A stretch of DNA of 64,000 nucleotides from SKLM01 sp964450435 (GCA_964450435.1 CAYVCX010000007.1:1-64000), one strand, 5' to 3'; shown: positions 7,294 through 16,771, counted from the stretch's first letter. Made by a program: numbers and translations. The notes: a model not told the origin generated them from the sequence alone.

Positions 7294-10089
7294 ATGAACC
7301 AGATTTCCCTCGCCGAGTATGTTCAGCAGATCGAGCGCTCGATTGAGAGCGGGCACTACAACGAGGCTGTGGCTCACGGGAAGCATATCCTGGAACAGTA
7401 TCCGAAGTATTTGCGAGCCTACTGGATGCTGGGAAAGGCCATGCTGGAGGCGGGTCGACACGAGCACGCCGCCGACATGTTCCAGCGCGTGCTCAGCGCC
7501 GACCCGGAGCAGATGCTTGCCTGGGTGGGGATGAGCGAGATAGCCGAGCGGCGTGGCGAATTGGAGGCTGCCGTCTGGTATCTCGAACGGGCCTTTGAGT
7601 TGGCGACGGATAATGAGGTGGTCGCGAACCAGCTGCGCCATCTTCAGGGCAAGCTAGAGGGTCGTGAGCCCGAACGGCTCCAGCTCACGCAGGGAGCGCT
7701 GGCGAGGCTCTACCTGCGTGGCGATCTGCTCTCGCGGGCGATCACTGAGCTGCGCAAGCTCCTCGAGGAGCACCCCGACAGAGTGGATCTCAAGGTGGCC
7801 CTGGCAGAGGCCCTCTGGCGCAGCGGAAAACGAGCGCAGGCCTCAGAAGTCTGCCAGGAGATCCTGGACCAGCAACCGTACAACCTCAAGGCGAACCTGA
7901 TCTTGGGGGAAGTATGGAGCGATAGTGGGCGGGAAGAGGGCGAGTTCTACCTGGCACGCGCTGAGGAGATCGACCCAGAGAACCGAGTGGCGCAAGAGCT
8001 GCTTGGAGCCGCTTCGCCCCTGCCGTCCGAGGACCCACAGATCACGCCGGCCGAGTACGAACCGACCGTGCTAGAAGAGCGCCCGGCCCGCATCACAGAA
8101 GCGGAGGAGACTCCACTGCTCGAGCCTGACGAGCTGATGGCGACCACGATTGAAATCCCGCTGTGGCTGCAAGAAATGGCTGAAGAGGGCGTTCCCGGAG
8201 ATTCCGAAGAGCTTGCAGTCTCGGAACGAGAGACAATGGAAGAAGAGCCTCCTGTCCCAGCGGAACCAGCTCTGGAAGACGTGGAACGACTCGAAGAGCT
8301 GGCTCCTGAGGACCTGGACGAAGACGAGGGGCTCGAATGGCTGACGGGGTTGGAGGAAGAAGAGGTCGCGCGCAGTGAGCCAGACGAGGAGGTCCTGCGT
8401 GCCGAAGGCGATGAAGAGATGCCTGCCTGGTTGGCGGACGTCGACGTCGAGCCGACCAAGGAAGAAGCAGCGTTCGAAGCAGGGGCGCTCGAGGAGCCTG
8501 AAGAAGCCGAGGAACCGGAGCGGGCCGAGATCCCGGACTGGCTGCGGGATCTGGCGCCGGCGGAGTTTGAGCCACGCGGGGTACCCTCGCCCGAAGCGCT
8601 GGCGGCGTTATTGGACGAGGGGTTACCCGCAGACGAAACGCCCCCGACCGAGGAGACAGAAGCCGTGACAGACCTGCCGCCCTGGCTGGACGAGGAGGAG
8701 ATACCCGCCGCTGACGATGCCATGGCCTGGCTAGATGAGTTGACCGAGGAAGAGGAGGCAGAGATTCGCGCTCAGGTCGAGGCCGAGGCAGAGGAACGCG
8801 CGCCCGAGATAGTAGAACGACCCGAACTCACTCCCGAAGAGGCAGCGGAAGAACTAGAAGAACCAGTAGAGCATCGCGAAGGCGAGGAGCCGCTCGCGGA
8901 AGCGGAAGAGCTGATGGAAGTTGATGAAGCGGCAGCTCTCGAGGAGGCGGAAGCGGTGAGCGGGCTTCCAGCGTGGTTCGAGAGCGAAGATATACCGACG
9001 GGCGACGATGCCCTCACGTGGCTGGAGGACCTGGTCGAGGACAAGGAGGCGGAACTTCGCCTTCGGGCCGAGGCCGAGGGCGAGGTTCCCGTGGACGAGG
9101 TCCCGGGGCGACCCGAGCTGAGCTACGAGCAGGCAGTGGAGGAACTGGAGGAACCAGCCGAGGCACCGGCAACTGAGGAACCAAAGGTCGAAGAGGTCGC
9201 ACCGGAGGANNNNNNNNNNNNNNNNNNNNNNNNNNNNNNNNNNNNNNNNNNNNNNNNNNNNNNNNNNNNNNNNNNNNNNNNNNNNNNNNNNNNNNNNNNN
9301 NNNNNNNNNGAGGCACCGGCGGAGGAAGAGGCCTTTGTATGGGCGGCTCCCGACGAGGAAGCCCCCCCCATGGAGGAGGTCGAAGAGGCCGAGGCCGTCG
9401 CTCCCGCTCCCGAAGCGCCCGCCGAGGAGGAGGTCGAGGCTCCACCGGAGGAAGGCGTCCCGGCTGAGGAAGCCGAGGCGCTGCCCGAGGAGGCCTTCGG
9501 CTGGACCGCCTTCGGTGAGAGGGAAGAAGCCGCTGTGGAAGCTGAGGAGGTCCAGCCAGAGGTCGAGGCTGTCCCCACGGAGGAACCAGAGCCGATGGTT
9601 GCCGAAGAGCCGGCGGCAGAACCGACGGTGGCGGAAGAGGTGGAACTCGCGAGAGTTGAGGAGCCAGTCCCCGCGGTGGAGGAGCAGGAACCAGAGGATC
9701 TGGAAGCACCTGTTGATAGAGAGGTGATCGCGGTCGAGGAAGAGGAAATGGCGCCGTCGCTGGCGATGGAGGAGGCACCACCCGAGGACGTCGACCAGTT
9801 CGTGGCCGAGCAGCGAGCCCGCGTGGAGGAGCACCCTGAAGATGGCGAGGCACGGCTGGAGTTGGGCCGGCTGCTATGGCAGGCAGGCCAGCGAGCCGAG
9901 GCAATAAAGGCCTATGACCACCTGATCGAGCGCGGCGAGCTGTTGGACGAGATCATCCCGGATCTGGAGGACTACGAAGAACGGTGGCCGGATCCCAGCG
10001 TAAGGCAGGCCCTGGGCGACGCCTACGTGAGGGCCGACCGGCTTCAGGATGCCCTGAAAGTCTACCGAGAGGCCCTGGCAAGCTTGTGA
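7294..10089 (+). CDS. very acidic tetratricopeptide-repeat protein (interrupted by assembly gap)
   Basis: The N-terminal 230 residues and the C-terminal 100 residues are TPR helices (for example YWMLGKAMLEAGRHEHAADM and RLELGRLLWQAGQRAEAIKA). The 600 residues between are dominated by Glu, Asp, Pro and Ala. Spaced through them are short aromatic motifs such as IPLWLQEM, MPAWLADV, IPDWLRDL, LPPWLDEE and LPAWFESE. A 97-residue unit is repeated (starting at nt 8674 and 8965), and 100 N (9210-9309) interrupt what may be a third copy. Nothing enzymatic is visible; a scaffold that tethers partners through the Trp-Leu motifs is an inference. GGGAGGTGACC precedes the ATG. ndk follows after 4 bp. The reading frame across the gap is not proven. 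Confidence 0.85.
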   Translation: MNQISLAEYVQQIERSIESGHYNEAVAHGKHILEQYPKYLRAYWMLGKAMLEAGRHEHAADMFQRVLSADPEQMLAWVGMSEIAERRGELEAAVWYLERAFELATDNEVVANQLRHLQGKLEGREPERLQLTQGALARLYLRGDLLSRAITELRKLLEEHPDRVDLKVALAEALWRSGKRAQASEVCQEILDQQPYNLKANLILGEVWSDSGREEGEFYLARAEEIDPENRVAQELLGAASPLPSEDPQITPAEYEPTVLEERPARITEAEETPLLEPDELMATTIEIPLWLQEMAEEGVPGDSEELAVSERETMEEEPPVPAEPALEDVERLEELAPEDLDEDEGLEWLTGLEEEEVARSEPDEEVLRAEGDEEMPAWLADVDVEPTKEEAAFEAGALEEPEEAEEPERAEIPDWLRDLAPAEFEPRGVPSPEALAALLDEGLPADETPPTEETEAVTDLPPWLDEEEIPAADDAMAWLDELTEEEEAEIRAQVEAEAEERAPEIVERPELTPEEAAEELEEPVEHREGEEPLAEAEELMEVDEAAALEEAEAVSGLPAWFESEDIPTGDDALTWLEDLVEDKEAELRLRAEAEGEVPVDEVPGRPELSYEQAVEELEEPAEAPATEEPKVEEVAPEXXXXXXXXXXXXXXXXXXXXXXXXXXXXXXXXXXEAPAEEEAFVWAAPDEEAPPMEEVEEAEAVAPAPEAPAEEEVEAPPEEGVPAEEAEALPEEAFGWTAFGEREEAAVEAEEVQPEVEAVPTEEPEPMVAEEPAAEPTVAEEVELARVEEPVPAVEEQEPEDLEAPVDREVIAVEEEEMAPSLAMEEAPPEDVDQFVAEQRARVEEHPEDGEARLELGRLLWQAGQRAEAIKAYDHLIERGELLDEIIPDLEDYEERWPDPSVRQALGDAYVRADRLQDALKVYREALASL
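8674..9209 (+). repeat. two tandem 291-bp coding repeats inside the TPR gene
   Basis: Unit 1 begins at 8674 (LPPWLDEEEIP...DDAMAWLDEL) and unit 2 at 8965 (LPAWFESEDIP...DDALTWLEDL). Both run on into ERPELTPEEA/GRPELSYEQA and ELEEPVE/ELEEPAE. Unit 2 is cut by the N-run at 9210. Confidence 0.75.
9210..9309. other. assembly gap (100 N)
   Basis: Exactly one hundred N, the usual placeholder for a gap of unknown size. The same word GAGGCACCGGC occurs on both sides (near 9160 and at 9310), so a collapsed repeat is the likely cause. Length and frame through the gap are unknown. Confidence 0.97.
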
Positions 10090-10093
10090 GTCA

Positions 10094-10558
10094 ATGAAGG
10101 AGACACTGTTGGAACGCACTCTGGTCATCATCAAGCCCGACGCCGTGCAGCGGGGGCTTATCGGGAAGATTGTCGATCGCCTCGAAAGACGGGGACTGCG
10201 CATAGCGGCGATGAAACTAATTCGCATCGACAAACTGCTAGCCGAGCGCCACTACGCCGTACATAAAGGGAAGCCCTTTTACGACCCACTGATCGAGTAC
10301 ATCACGTCCAGCCCGGTAGTCGTGATGGTCTTGGAAGGAAATGATGCCATCGAGATTGTGCGAAGCACGATGGGAGCGACTAACCCGGCCGAAGCACAAC
10401 CCGGCACGATCCGGGCAGACTTCGCCCTGGAGATCGGGCGCAATCTCGTCCACGGCTCCGACGGGCCGGAGACAGCGGCGTTCGAGGTGGGGCTGTTCTT
10501 CGACGAAGAAGAGATCCTGACGTACGACCGCAACGCGGATCCGTGGATATTCGAGTAG
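10094..10558 (+). CDS. ndk: nucleoside diphosphate kinase
   Basis: Ndk transfers the gamma phosphate of ATP to other nucleoside diphosphates through a phospho-histidine. The 154 residues show the canonical start (RTLVIIKPDAVQRGLIG), the substrate region RSTMGATNPAEAQPGTIRAD and the catalytic His in RNLVHGSD (about residue 117). It is slightly longer than the usual 140-150 residues because of a C-terminal extension ending ADPWIFE. The start is 4 bp after the TPR stop, so it shares that transcript. A terminator follows. Confidence 0.97.
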   Translation: MKETLLERTLVIIKPDAVQRGLIGKIVDRLERRGLRIAAMKLIRIDKLLAERHYAVHKGKPFYDPLIEYITSSPVVVMVLEGNDAIEIVRSTMGATNPAEAQPGTIRADFALEIGRNLVHGSDGPETAAFEVGLFFDEEEILTYDRNADPWIFE

Positions 10559-10568
10559 CAGCGCCGCG

Positions 10569-10605
10569 AGACCCTGGGGTTCTCACAGCTCCAGGGTCTT
10601 CTGCT
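10569..10605 (+). terminator. rho-independent terminator after ndk
   Basis: A 9-bp stem AGACCCTGG (10569-10577)/CCAGGGTCT (10591-10599) with a 13-nt loop is followed by a T-rich tail (TCTGCTTTCT). It ends 5-10 bases before the sirtuin ATG at 10610. The sirtuin start therefore depends on read-through, or on initiation inside the terminator. Confidence 0.6.
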
Positions 10606-10609
10606 TTCT

Positions 10610-11338
10610 ATGGGTGAGCTGACGCTAGAGTCAGTCGCCGCGCTGACCGGCGCGGGTGTCTCTGCCGGGAGCGGCGTCCCAACGTTTCGCGGGGAGGAAG
10701 GACTGTGGCGCCACTATCGTGCAGAGGAGTTGGCAACGCCAGAGGCCTTCCAGCGCGACCCCCGGCTGGTGTGGGAGTGGTACAACTGGCGCCGTGAGCT
10801 GATCCGGGAGTGCGCACCCAACGTCGCCCACGAGGTGCTGGCCTCGATGGAAAGAGCGCTGCCCGATTTCACGCTCATCACCCAGAACGTAGACGGACTC
10901 CATCAGGCGGCGGGCAGCGTCAACGTCCTGGAGATCCACGGCAACATCTGGCGCGTGCGCTGCACGAACTGCCTCTACAGGACCGACGACCACCGCGTCC
11001 CCCTGCCCGACCTGCCACCGCAGTGCCCGGCATGTGGAAGTCACCTGCGTCCCGATGTCGTGTGGTTCGGGGAGTCTCTGCCGCAACACGTGATCGACGC
11101 AGCCTGGGCCGCGGCCGCCCAGTGCCATATCCTGCTGGTAGTCGGCACCTCGGCCGTCGTACAACCAGCCGCCTCCTTGCCCCTGGTGGCGCTCAGAAAC
11201 GGGGCGCAGCTGGTCGAGATCAACCCTGCCGAGACGCCATTATCAAGACACGCCCACACGGTGATCCGCCAACCAGCTGCCGAAGCCCTGCCCGAGTGGT
11301 GGGAAGCGCACCGATCTGCCTGGGTGGACGCGGCCTGA
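10610..11338 (+). CDS. cobB: NAD-dependent protein deacylase, sirtuin (SIRT5/CobB type)
   Basis: Sirtuins use NAD+ to remove acyl groups from lysine. The NAD site is seen as ALTGAGVSAGSGVPTFRG (residues 11-28) and ITQNVDGLHQAAG; the catalytic His is in VLEIHGN. Four Zn cysteines lie in CTNC...CPAC. In the helical segment VWEWYNWRRELI, Tyr58 and Arg61 form the YxxR pair that, in SIRT5 and CobB, selects succinyl/malonyl/glutaryl-lysine. Activity on acidic acyl groups is therefore likely. Length (242 aa) is normal. No good Shine-Dalgarno sequence precedes the ATG, because the ndk terminator occupies that place. Convergent with rsfS. Confidence 0.92.
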   Translation: MGELTLESVAALTGAGVSAGSGVPTFRGEEGLWRHYRAEELATPEAFQRDPRLVWEWYNWRRELIRECAPNVAHEVLASMERALPDFTLITQNVDGLHQAAGSVNVLEIHGNIWRVRCTNCLYRTDDHRVPLPDLPPQCPACGSHLRPDVVWFGESLPQHVIDAAWAAAAQCHILLVVGTSAVVQPAASLPLVALRNGAQLVEINPAETPLSRHAHTVIRQPAAEALPEWWEAHRSAWVDAA

Positions 11339-11345
11339 GCAGAGA

Positions 11346-11693
11346 CTAGATGATGCGTACCACTACCCGGGCGTCCTCCCAGAAACCCTCCAGGTCGTAG
11401 TAGCTCCGCGCCTCCGGGGCGAAGAGGTGAACAACCACGTCCCCGTAGTCCATAAGGACCCATCCGGACTCTGGCTCACCCTCGACCCGGAGCGGCTTGA
11501 CATCGAAGCTGTCTCTAGTCGCGTCAATGATGCCGTTTACGATGGCCTTCGTTTGCCGCTTGCTTACTGCACTGCCAATCAGGAAATAGTCCGCCAAGAT
11601 AGATATCTCGCGAATATCGAGGAGTAGGACATCCTCGCCTTTCCTATCCACGAAGACGTCAACGATCCGTCGCGCGAGTTCCAGCGATTCCAG
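11346..11693 (-). CDS. rsfS: ribosomal silencing factor RsfS, probable CTG start
   Basis: RsfS binds L14 on the large ribosomal subunit and blocks subunit joining in starvation. The body is canonical: KGEDVLLLDIREISILADYF, then SGWVLMDYGDVVVHLF. The first ordinary start (GTG 11651) would delete helix 1. In frame upstream, after a TGA, CTG at 11691-11693 gives LESLELARRIVDVFVDRKGE, which matches the family N-terminus. A perfect AAGGAGG (11701-11707) stands 7 bases away. I therefore place the start at this CTG (115 aa). The gene follows ansA on the same strand after about 120 bp. Confidence 0.88.
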   Translation of the reverse strand: MESLELARRIVDVFVDRKGEDVLLLDIREISILADYFLIGSAVSKRQTKAIVNGIIDATRDSFDVKPLRVEGEPESGWVLMDYGDVVVHLFAPEARSYYDLEGFWEDARVVVRII

Positions 11694-11815
11694 GTCTCAT
11701 CCTCCTTCCACCAGCGGCTCGTGTATGAGTGGTTCGTGCAGCGATCCGTCATCGGCACCGGGCGTACAGAGGCCGCAGACGCCCCCGTCCTCTCTGACCG
11801 GCTGCTGGAGGCAAG

Positions 11816-12823
11816 TCACCGTTCTCCCTCCGTCCACAATGCGTTAGCCTGTTCACTGGTCTGCGCAGCCGCCAGCGCCAGCATTAACCGGATACGCGCC
11901 TTCTGCCCGTTGATTCTCTCGGCGAAGAGACAGCCGAGATCGACCAGAGAACGATAGGCTCCAGCATACCCATACGCGTCCCACACCCGCCCGGAGGGGC
12001 AGCGACTGGCGATGACCACGGGCAGCCCGCGACTCCGCGCGTGCTCTATAGCAGGCAACCACCAGGGGGGCACTCGCCCACCCCCCAGGGCTTCAATGAC
12101 GATACCACGCGCGCCCCGTGCCAACGCATCCTCCAGAGCGCCAGGGCCGACGCCGACGGTCAGCTTGAGCAGCACCACGTTCCGCGCCAGACCGTGCCAG
12201 GCGAGCAGCTTCCGAGGCAGCCGCTGATCTACGATCACGTTCTCGCCCTCCAGACGACCAACCGGGCCCCACCCCGGCGATCCGAAGGCAGCCGTGCTCA
12301 GCGTGTGCATCTTGGTCACGCGGCGCGCAGCGTGGATCTCATCGTTGAACGCGATCACCGCCCCGAGGCCTCGAGCCTGCGGGGCCGCCGCGACGTGGAC
12401 AGCAGCGAGAAGATTGGCATAGCCATCGTAGCCGACGTCAGATGCGGTGCGCATTGCCCCGGTGAGGACGATGGGCATCTCCCCGGGCACCGTGAGATCG
12501 AGAAGGTAAGCAGTCTCCTCCATCGTGTCGGTACCGTGAGTGACCACGACACCCGCCGTTTGAGGGTCCTCGGTCCAGCGGGCCACGCAGTCGCGGATGG
12601 TCTCTAGACTCTCCAAGGTGAAATGAGAGCTGGGTAGGTTTACGATCTCCTCGGTGCACAACGTCGGAACGTCCGGCGGCAGCGAGGCAATGAAGTCTCG
12701 AGCGCCGAGCCGCGGCACCGCGCCGCCAGCCGTGTCATCGTGCTGCATAGCAATGGTCCCACCGGTGGTCAGGACAACCACCCGACGGTCCTCGAGGACG
12801 AAGCGTCGATCGGCATTGTTCAC
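11816..12823 (-). CDS. ansA: L-asparaginase (type I/II fold)
   Basis: It hydrolyses asparagine to aspartate and ammonia. Both signature segments are present: VVVLTTGGTIAM near residue 15, with the nucleophilic Thr, and GVVVTHGTDTMEETAY near residue 91, with the Thr-Asp pair. The length (335 aa) is typical. There is no signal peptide, so it is probably cytoplasmic. The GTG start has GAGGAG seven bases upstream. It lies 75 bp after smc and before rsfS on the same strand, so a shared transcript is likely. Confidence 0.94.
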   Translation of the reverse strand: MNNADRRFVLEDRRVVVLTTGGTIAMQHDDTAGGAVPRLGARDFIASLPPDVPTLCTEEIVNLPSSHFTLESLETIRDCVARWTEDPQTAGVVVTHGTDTMEETAYLLDLTVPGEMPIVLTGAMRTASDVGYDGYANLLAAVHVAAAPQARGLGAVIAFNDEIHAARRVTKMHTLSTAAFGSPGWGPVGRLEGENVIVDQRLPRKLLAWHGLARNVVLLKLTVGVGPGALEDALARGARGIVIEALGGGRVPPWWLPAIEHARSRGLPVVIASRCPSGRVWDAYGYAGAYRSLVDLGCLFAERINGQKARIRLMLALAAAQTSEQANALWTEGER

Positions 12824-12898
12824 GTCTTATCTCCTCATTCTACGTTCAGCCTGCGTCACCGCGCACCTCTTTGGCAGGCGCCTTCTGACTGAAGCAGG

Positions 12899-15800
12899 CT
12901 ACGGCCTCATTTCAGCCTGATCCATCTTGAGCGAGACGACCTGAGACACGGCATTCGAGCCCATTGAGACACCGTAGACTGTCTCGGCAGACTCGACAGT
13001 GCCACGATTGTGGGTGATGACAATGAACTGAGTCTCCTTGGAGAGCTCCTCCAGCTTAGCGCGGAAGCGACCCACGTTCACCTCGTCCAGCATGGCATCC
13101 ACCTCATCAAGGACGCAGAAGGGGGTTGGACTGACTTGAAGAAGTGAGAAGAGGAGTGCCGTCGCGGTGAGCGCGCGCTCGCCTCCCGAAAGGAGGGCCA
13201 GGCGCTGCGCGCGCTTTCCCGGCGGGCGCGCCACGATCTCCACGCCGGTGTGGAGCAGGTCATGGGGATCGGTCAGGGCCAGCTGCGCCTCACCGCCGTC
13301 GAACAGACGCGAGAACATCACAGAGAACCTCTCCGCTACAGCCTCGAAGGTTTCTCTGAACTCCTTCTCCATCAGAGCATCCAACTGGGTCACAGTACGC
13401 CGGAGCTGGGCCGTGGCTGCCTCGAGATCGGCCCCCTGCTCGGTCAGAAACCCGTGACGTTTGCGAACCTCGGCGAGCTCCCCGGGGGCATTCGGATTGA
13501 CGGCACCCAGACGTCGGAGGCGCTTCCTGACGAACTGCATCTCATGCTCCAGCCCCTCGGGCAGCTGCTCAACGACCGGGAGCTCGGAGACGAGGGGCCG
13601 CATCGGCAGCGGGGCTTGAGCCGTAACGCTCTCCCCTAACTCGAGCTCGACCAGCCCAAGATCCTCGTCGATCCGCTCCGCGAGAAGGCGCAGTTCATCG
13701 CGCTTCCGCTCGACCTCCAACTGGGAGCGACCATAGCGCTCCTCGGCACCCCGCACAAGCTCTTGTGCTCTCCGGCGCTGCTTCTCCAACGAGGTCTGTT
13801 GAGCGTTGAGCTCCTCAAGCTTCTCCTCAGCGGGCTGAACGCGGACCCGGACATCATGGAGCTGCCGCTCCAGCCGAGACGTCTTCCCGCGCAGGTCCTT
13901 CACGCGACCCAGAAGCGCCTGTCGCTCAGCCTTCAGCTCTTGTGCCCGCTCACGCCGGGCGTCGACCTGGGAGTGGAGCCGCTCGAGAAGCGCTGACTCG
14001 CGCTCCAGGGCCTGAGTCTCGCTCTCCAGGGAGGCCTCTGTTACCGCGGCGGCGGTGCGCACCTCCGACAAGGTCTGCCTTTCGAAGCGAGCCATCTCCT
14101 CCCTGGCCTGCACCGCTCGCTCAGTCAGCCGCTCCAGCCGCTCCTGCAGCGACGAGACTCGCCGGGAGACCGCGCGCCGTTCCTCCTCGATCACGCGGCG
14201 CTGGCGGTCAGCCCGCTGGAACCGCTCCTGGAAGTCTTCGGCTATCTCCACTGATGGAGCCTCTCCGGGGGGCTCCGGTTGAAGCAGGGCGAACTGGAGA
14301 GCCTCGGCGCGCTTGGCCTGAGCAGCGTACCGCACCTCCAAATCGCGGGCCTGGTCGAACAACGCGTCGCGCCGAGAACGGAGACGCGCCAGCTCCGACT
14401 CCTCGCGATCGAGAGCAGATCGCTGGCTTCGAAGGGTCTCCCTAGCGACTGCGACGGCCGTGCGAGCTTCACCCAGCTCGTCCTGGAAACTGCGTCGCTG
14501 CTCCTCTCTGGCCCGCGCGATGCGACGGTCCATCTCCTCCAGACGGGCCTCGGCTGAGGTCAACCTCTCGATTGCGGTCTCCCGGCGCCCGTCCAGGTCG
14601 GTCAAGCGGCGGCGGACCTGGTCCAGGCGGTCCGAGAGCTCACGCCGGGCACGCTGATCGGCCAAGACGCCCTCGTCGGCGGTGCCGCCGACGACGAACG
14701 CCCCATCAGCCCGCAGCACGATCCCGGCCTGAGTCACACAGCAGCCCCCAGGGGGTATGTCGGGCTGCAGAGCCAGAGCCTCGGTCAAGTCGTCGCAGAA
14801 CACGACGGCACCGAGGAGCGCGTTGACGGCGGGCCGGACATGATCATCACAGGTCACTACATCAGCAGCACAGATTGCACCCGCAGGGATTCGGTCGTCG
14901 GATCCTGCCGGGCGCAGTCCATCCAGGGCCAGCAGCGTCAATCTGCCGCCTTCCACGTCGAGGATCTCGTGCACCCGCTCCACGGCCGATCCGCTCTCCA
15001 GCACCACTGCCTGTAGATCGCTGCCAAGGGCGGCCGCGACGGCACGCTCCCAGGCAGAAGGCACCTGGATCATCGCTGCCAGCGGGCCGAGCACACCCTC
15101 TATGCCGGCCTCCAAGAGGACCGCAACGCCAGTGCCGTAGGCCACACCGGTGGAATGGACTCGCTCGAGGGCCTTCAGCTCACCTGCCAGCGCGGCCTCT
15201 CGCTCCCGTGCGTCGCGCAGTGCCCGGTTCAAGCGCTCGATCTCGCCGCGCCGCTCCTGCACCACGTCTGCCACGCGGAGGTACTCCCGGTCAGGCTCGT
15301 GAGGCCGTTCACGAAAGGTTCGCCAGGCCTCCTCCAGGGCAGCGAGCGCCTGCTCTCGCTCCACCAAGGACTGCTCAAGAGTCTCGACCCGGGCGCGATG
15401 TCGGGCAACCTGCTGGGTCTGCTCGACCTCCTCCTCGCGAAGAGGCTCGATGGCCGCGACCGCTTCCTCGCACCGGGCCTCGAACTGCCGCGCCCGTTCT
15501 TCGGCCACAGCCTGCTCGCTGACCAGACGCGATATCTCGTCGCGAGCCTCCGAGAGCTCCTGATTCCGACTCTCCAGCCGTTGTCGGTGGCGGCGCAGCT
15601 CCTGCTCCGCCTCGGACCGTTCACGTTCCAGGGTCTCGGCTCTCTCCTCCCTGGCCTTCGCCTGCTGCTCGATTTCACTCAACCTCTTGCGCCGCTCCGC
15701 CAGCCGCTCCGTCAGCTCTTCGACGCGCCGCTGAAGCTGATCGACCTGCTCCCTCTGCTGCCCTCGCTGGACGACCAAGGGCTCGATCTCATCCAGCAAC

Positions 15801-16759
15801 TCTTCGCGCCGCGTCTCGAGCAGGCGTTCACGTTCCTCGGAGACGGCAAGCTCCCGTCTGGCCTGGTCGACGTCCTCGTGGAGATCGGCAATCTCGCGGT
15901 ACCAATCCCGCAGGCTGGCCCGCAGCTCGCCCTCGCGCTGTCGCACCCGGGTGAGACGCTCATCCAACCGCGACGCTTCGGCACGCCGAGCCGCGAGCTT
16001 CTTCTCCAGACTCGCAGCCCGCTCCAGTGCTCGGTCCAGCTCGCCCTGGCCCTGACCCCAGCGGAATCCATACCACGTGTGCTGCAGCCGCTCGAGGTGG
16101 GCGGTCAACCGGCGGTGCTGCTCCACCTGGTCCGCCTCCCGCTCCAGACGCTGCACACGAGGCGTCACTTCGCCGATGATATCGCGGACACGTTCCAGGT
16201 TGCGCTCCGTCTCGTCCAGGCGTTGGACCGCCTTCTCACGGCGGGCACGGTAGAGGGTGACCCCGGCGGCCTCCTCGAAGAGGGCGCGCCGCTCCTGAGG
16301 GCTCAGGGAGAGGGCTGCGTCGACCAGGCCCTGGCCGATAACGGTGTACGTGCGCTCGCTGAGACTGCTGCCAGCGAGGAGTTCCTCGATATCCCGCAGA
16401 AGCACCTGGGATCCGTTGATCAGATACTCATTCTCGCCGGAGCGATAGGCACGGCGGGAGATGGTGACTTCGCTGAAGTCGATGGGGAGACCCTGGTCGC
16501 TGTTGTCGAAGGTCAGGGAGACCTCGGCCATGCCAGCGCGAGCGCGACCATTCCCCCCGAGGAAGATCATGTCGGCCGACGACTTGGCACGAAGCGTGCT
16601 CATACTCCGCTCACCCAGGGCCCAGCGAATGGCGTCGGCTATATTGCTCTTGCCGGTCCCGTTGGGACCAACGATAGCCGTGATGCCCCTGGGAAACTCA
16701 AACTCGGTCTTGTCCGCAAAGGACTTGTAACCCTGAAGGGTGAGATGTTTGAGATGCAT
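12899..16759 (-). CDS. smc: chromosome segregation SMC ATPase
   Basis: SMC forms the long coiled-coil ring of condensin and acts with ScpA/ScpB. The N-terminal head has GPNGTGKSNIADAIRWALGE. Long coiled coils flank a hinge near residues 500-650 (GTGVAVLLEAGIEGVLG). The C-terminal head has LLSGGERALTATALLF and Walker B PFCVLDEVDAMLDEVN. All ATPase motifs are intact. At 1286 aa it is slightly longer than most (about 1180). I start at ATG 16759 (MHLKHLTLQGYKSF), the family start, rather than GTG 16789: the promoter at 16772-16800 overlaps the longer reading. scpB lies elsewhere in the window (47061-47612); scpA is absent. Confidence 0.97.
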   Translation of the reverse strand: MHLKHLTLQGYKSFADKTEFEFPRGITAIVGPNGTGKSNIADAIRWALGERSMSTLRAKSSADMIFLGGNGRARAGMAEVSLTFDNSDQGLPIDFSEVTISRRAYRSGENEYLINGSQVLLRDIEELLAGSSLSERTYTVIGQGLVDAALSLSPQERRALFEEAAGVTLYRARREKAVQRLDETERNLERVRDIIGEVTPRVQRLEREADQVEQHRRLTAHLERLQHTWYGFRWGQGQGELDRALERAASLEKKLAARRAEASRLDERLTRVRQREGELRASLRDWYREIADLHEDVDQARRELAVSEERERLLETRREELLDEIEPLVVQRGQQREQVDQLQRRVEELTERLAERRKRLSEIEQQAKAREERAETLERERSEAEQELRRHRQRLESRNQELSEARDEISRLVSEQAVAEERARQFEARCEEAVAAIEPLREEEVEQTQQVARHRARVETLEQSLVEREQALAALEEAWRTFRERPHEPDREYLRVADVVQERRGEIERLNRALRDAREREAALAGELKALERVHSTGVAYGTGVAVLLEAGIEGVLGPLAAMIQVPSAWERAVAAALGSDLQAVVLESGSAVERVHEILDVEGGRLTLLALDGLRPAGSDDRIPAGAICAADVVTCDDHVRPAVNALLGAVVFCDDLTEALALQPDIPPGGCCVTQAGIVLRADGAFVVGGTADEGVLADQRARRELSDRLDQVRRRLTDLDGRRETAIERLTSAEARLEEMDRRIARAREEQRRSFQDELGEARTAVAVARETLRSQRSALDREESELARLRSRRDALFDQARDLEVRYAAQAKRAEALQFALLQPEPPGEAPSVEIAEDFQERFQRADRQRRVIEEERRAVSRRVSSLQERLERLTERAVQAREEMARFERQTLSEVRTAAAVTEASLESETQALERESALLERLHSQVDARRERAQELKAERQALLGRVKDLRGKTSRLERQLHDVRVRVQPAEEKLEELNAQQTSLEKQRRRAQELVRGAEERYGRSQLEVERKRDELRLLAERIDEDLGLVELELGESVTAQAPLPMRPLVSELPVVEQLPEGLEHEMQFVRKRLRRLGAVNPNAPGELAEVRKRHGFLTEQGADLEAATAQLRRTVTQLDALMEKEFRETFEAVAERFSVMFSRLFDGGEAQLALTDPHDLLHTGVEIVARPPGKRAQRLALLSGGERALTATALLFSLLQVSPTPFCVLDEVDAMLDEVNVGRFRAKLEELSKETQFIVITHNRGTVESAETVYGVSMGSNAVSQVVSLKMDQAEMRP

Positions 16760-16771
16760 GATCGATGGGTC

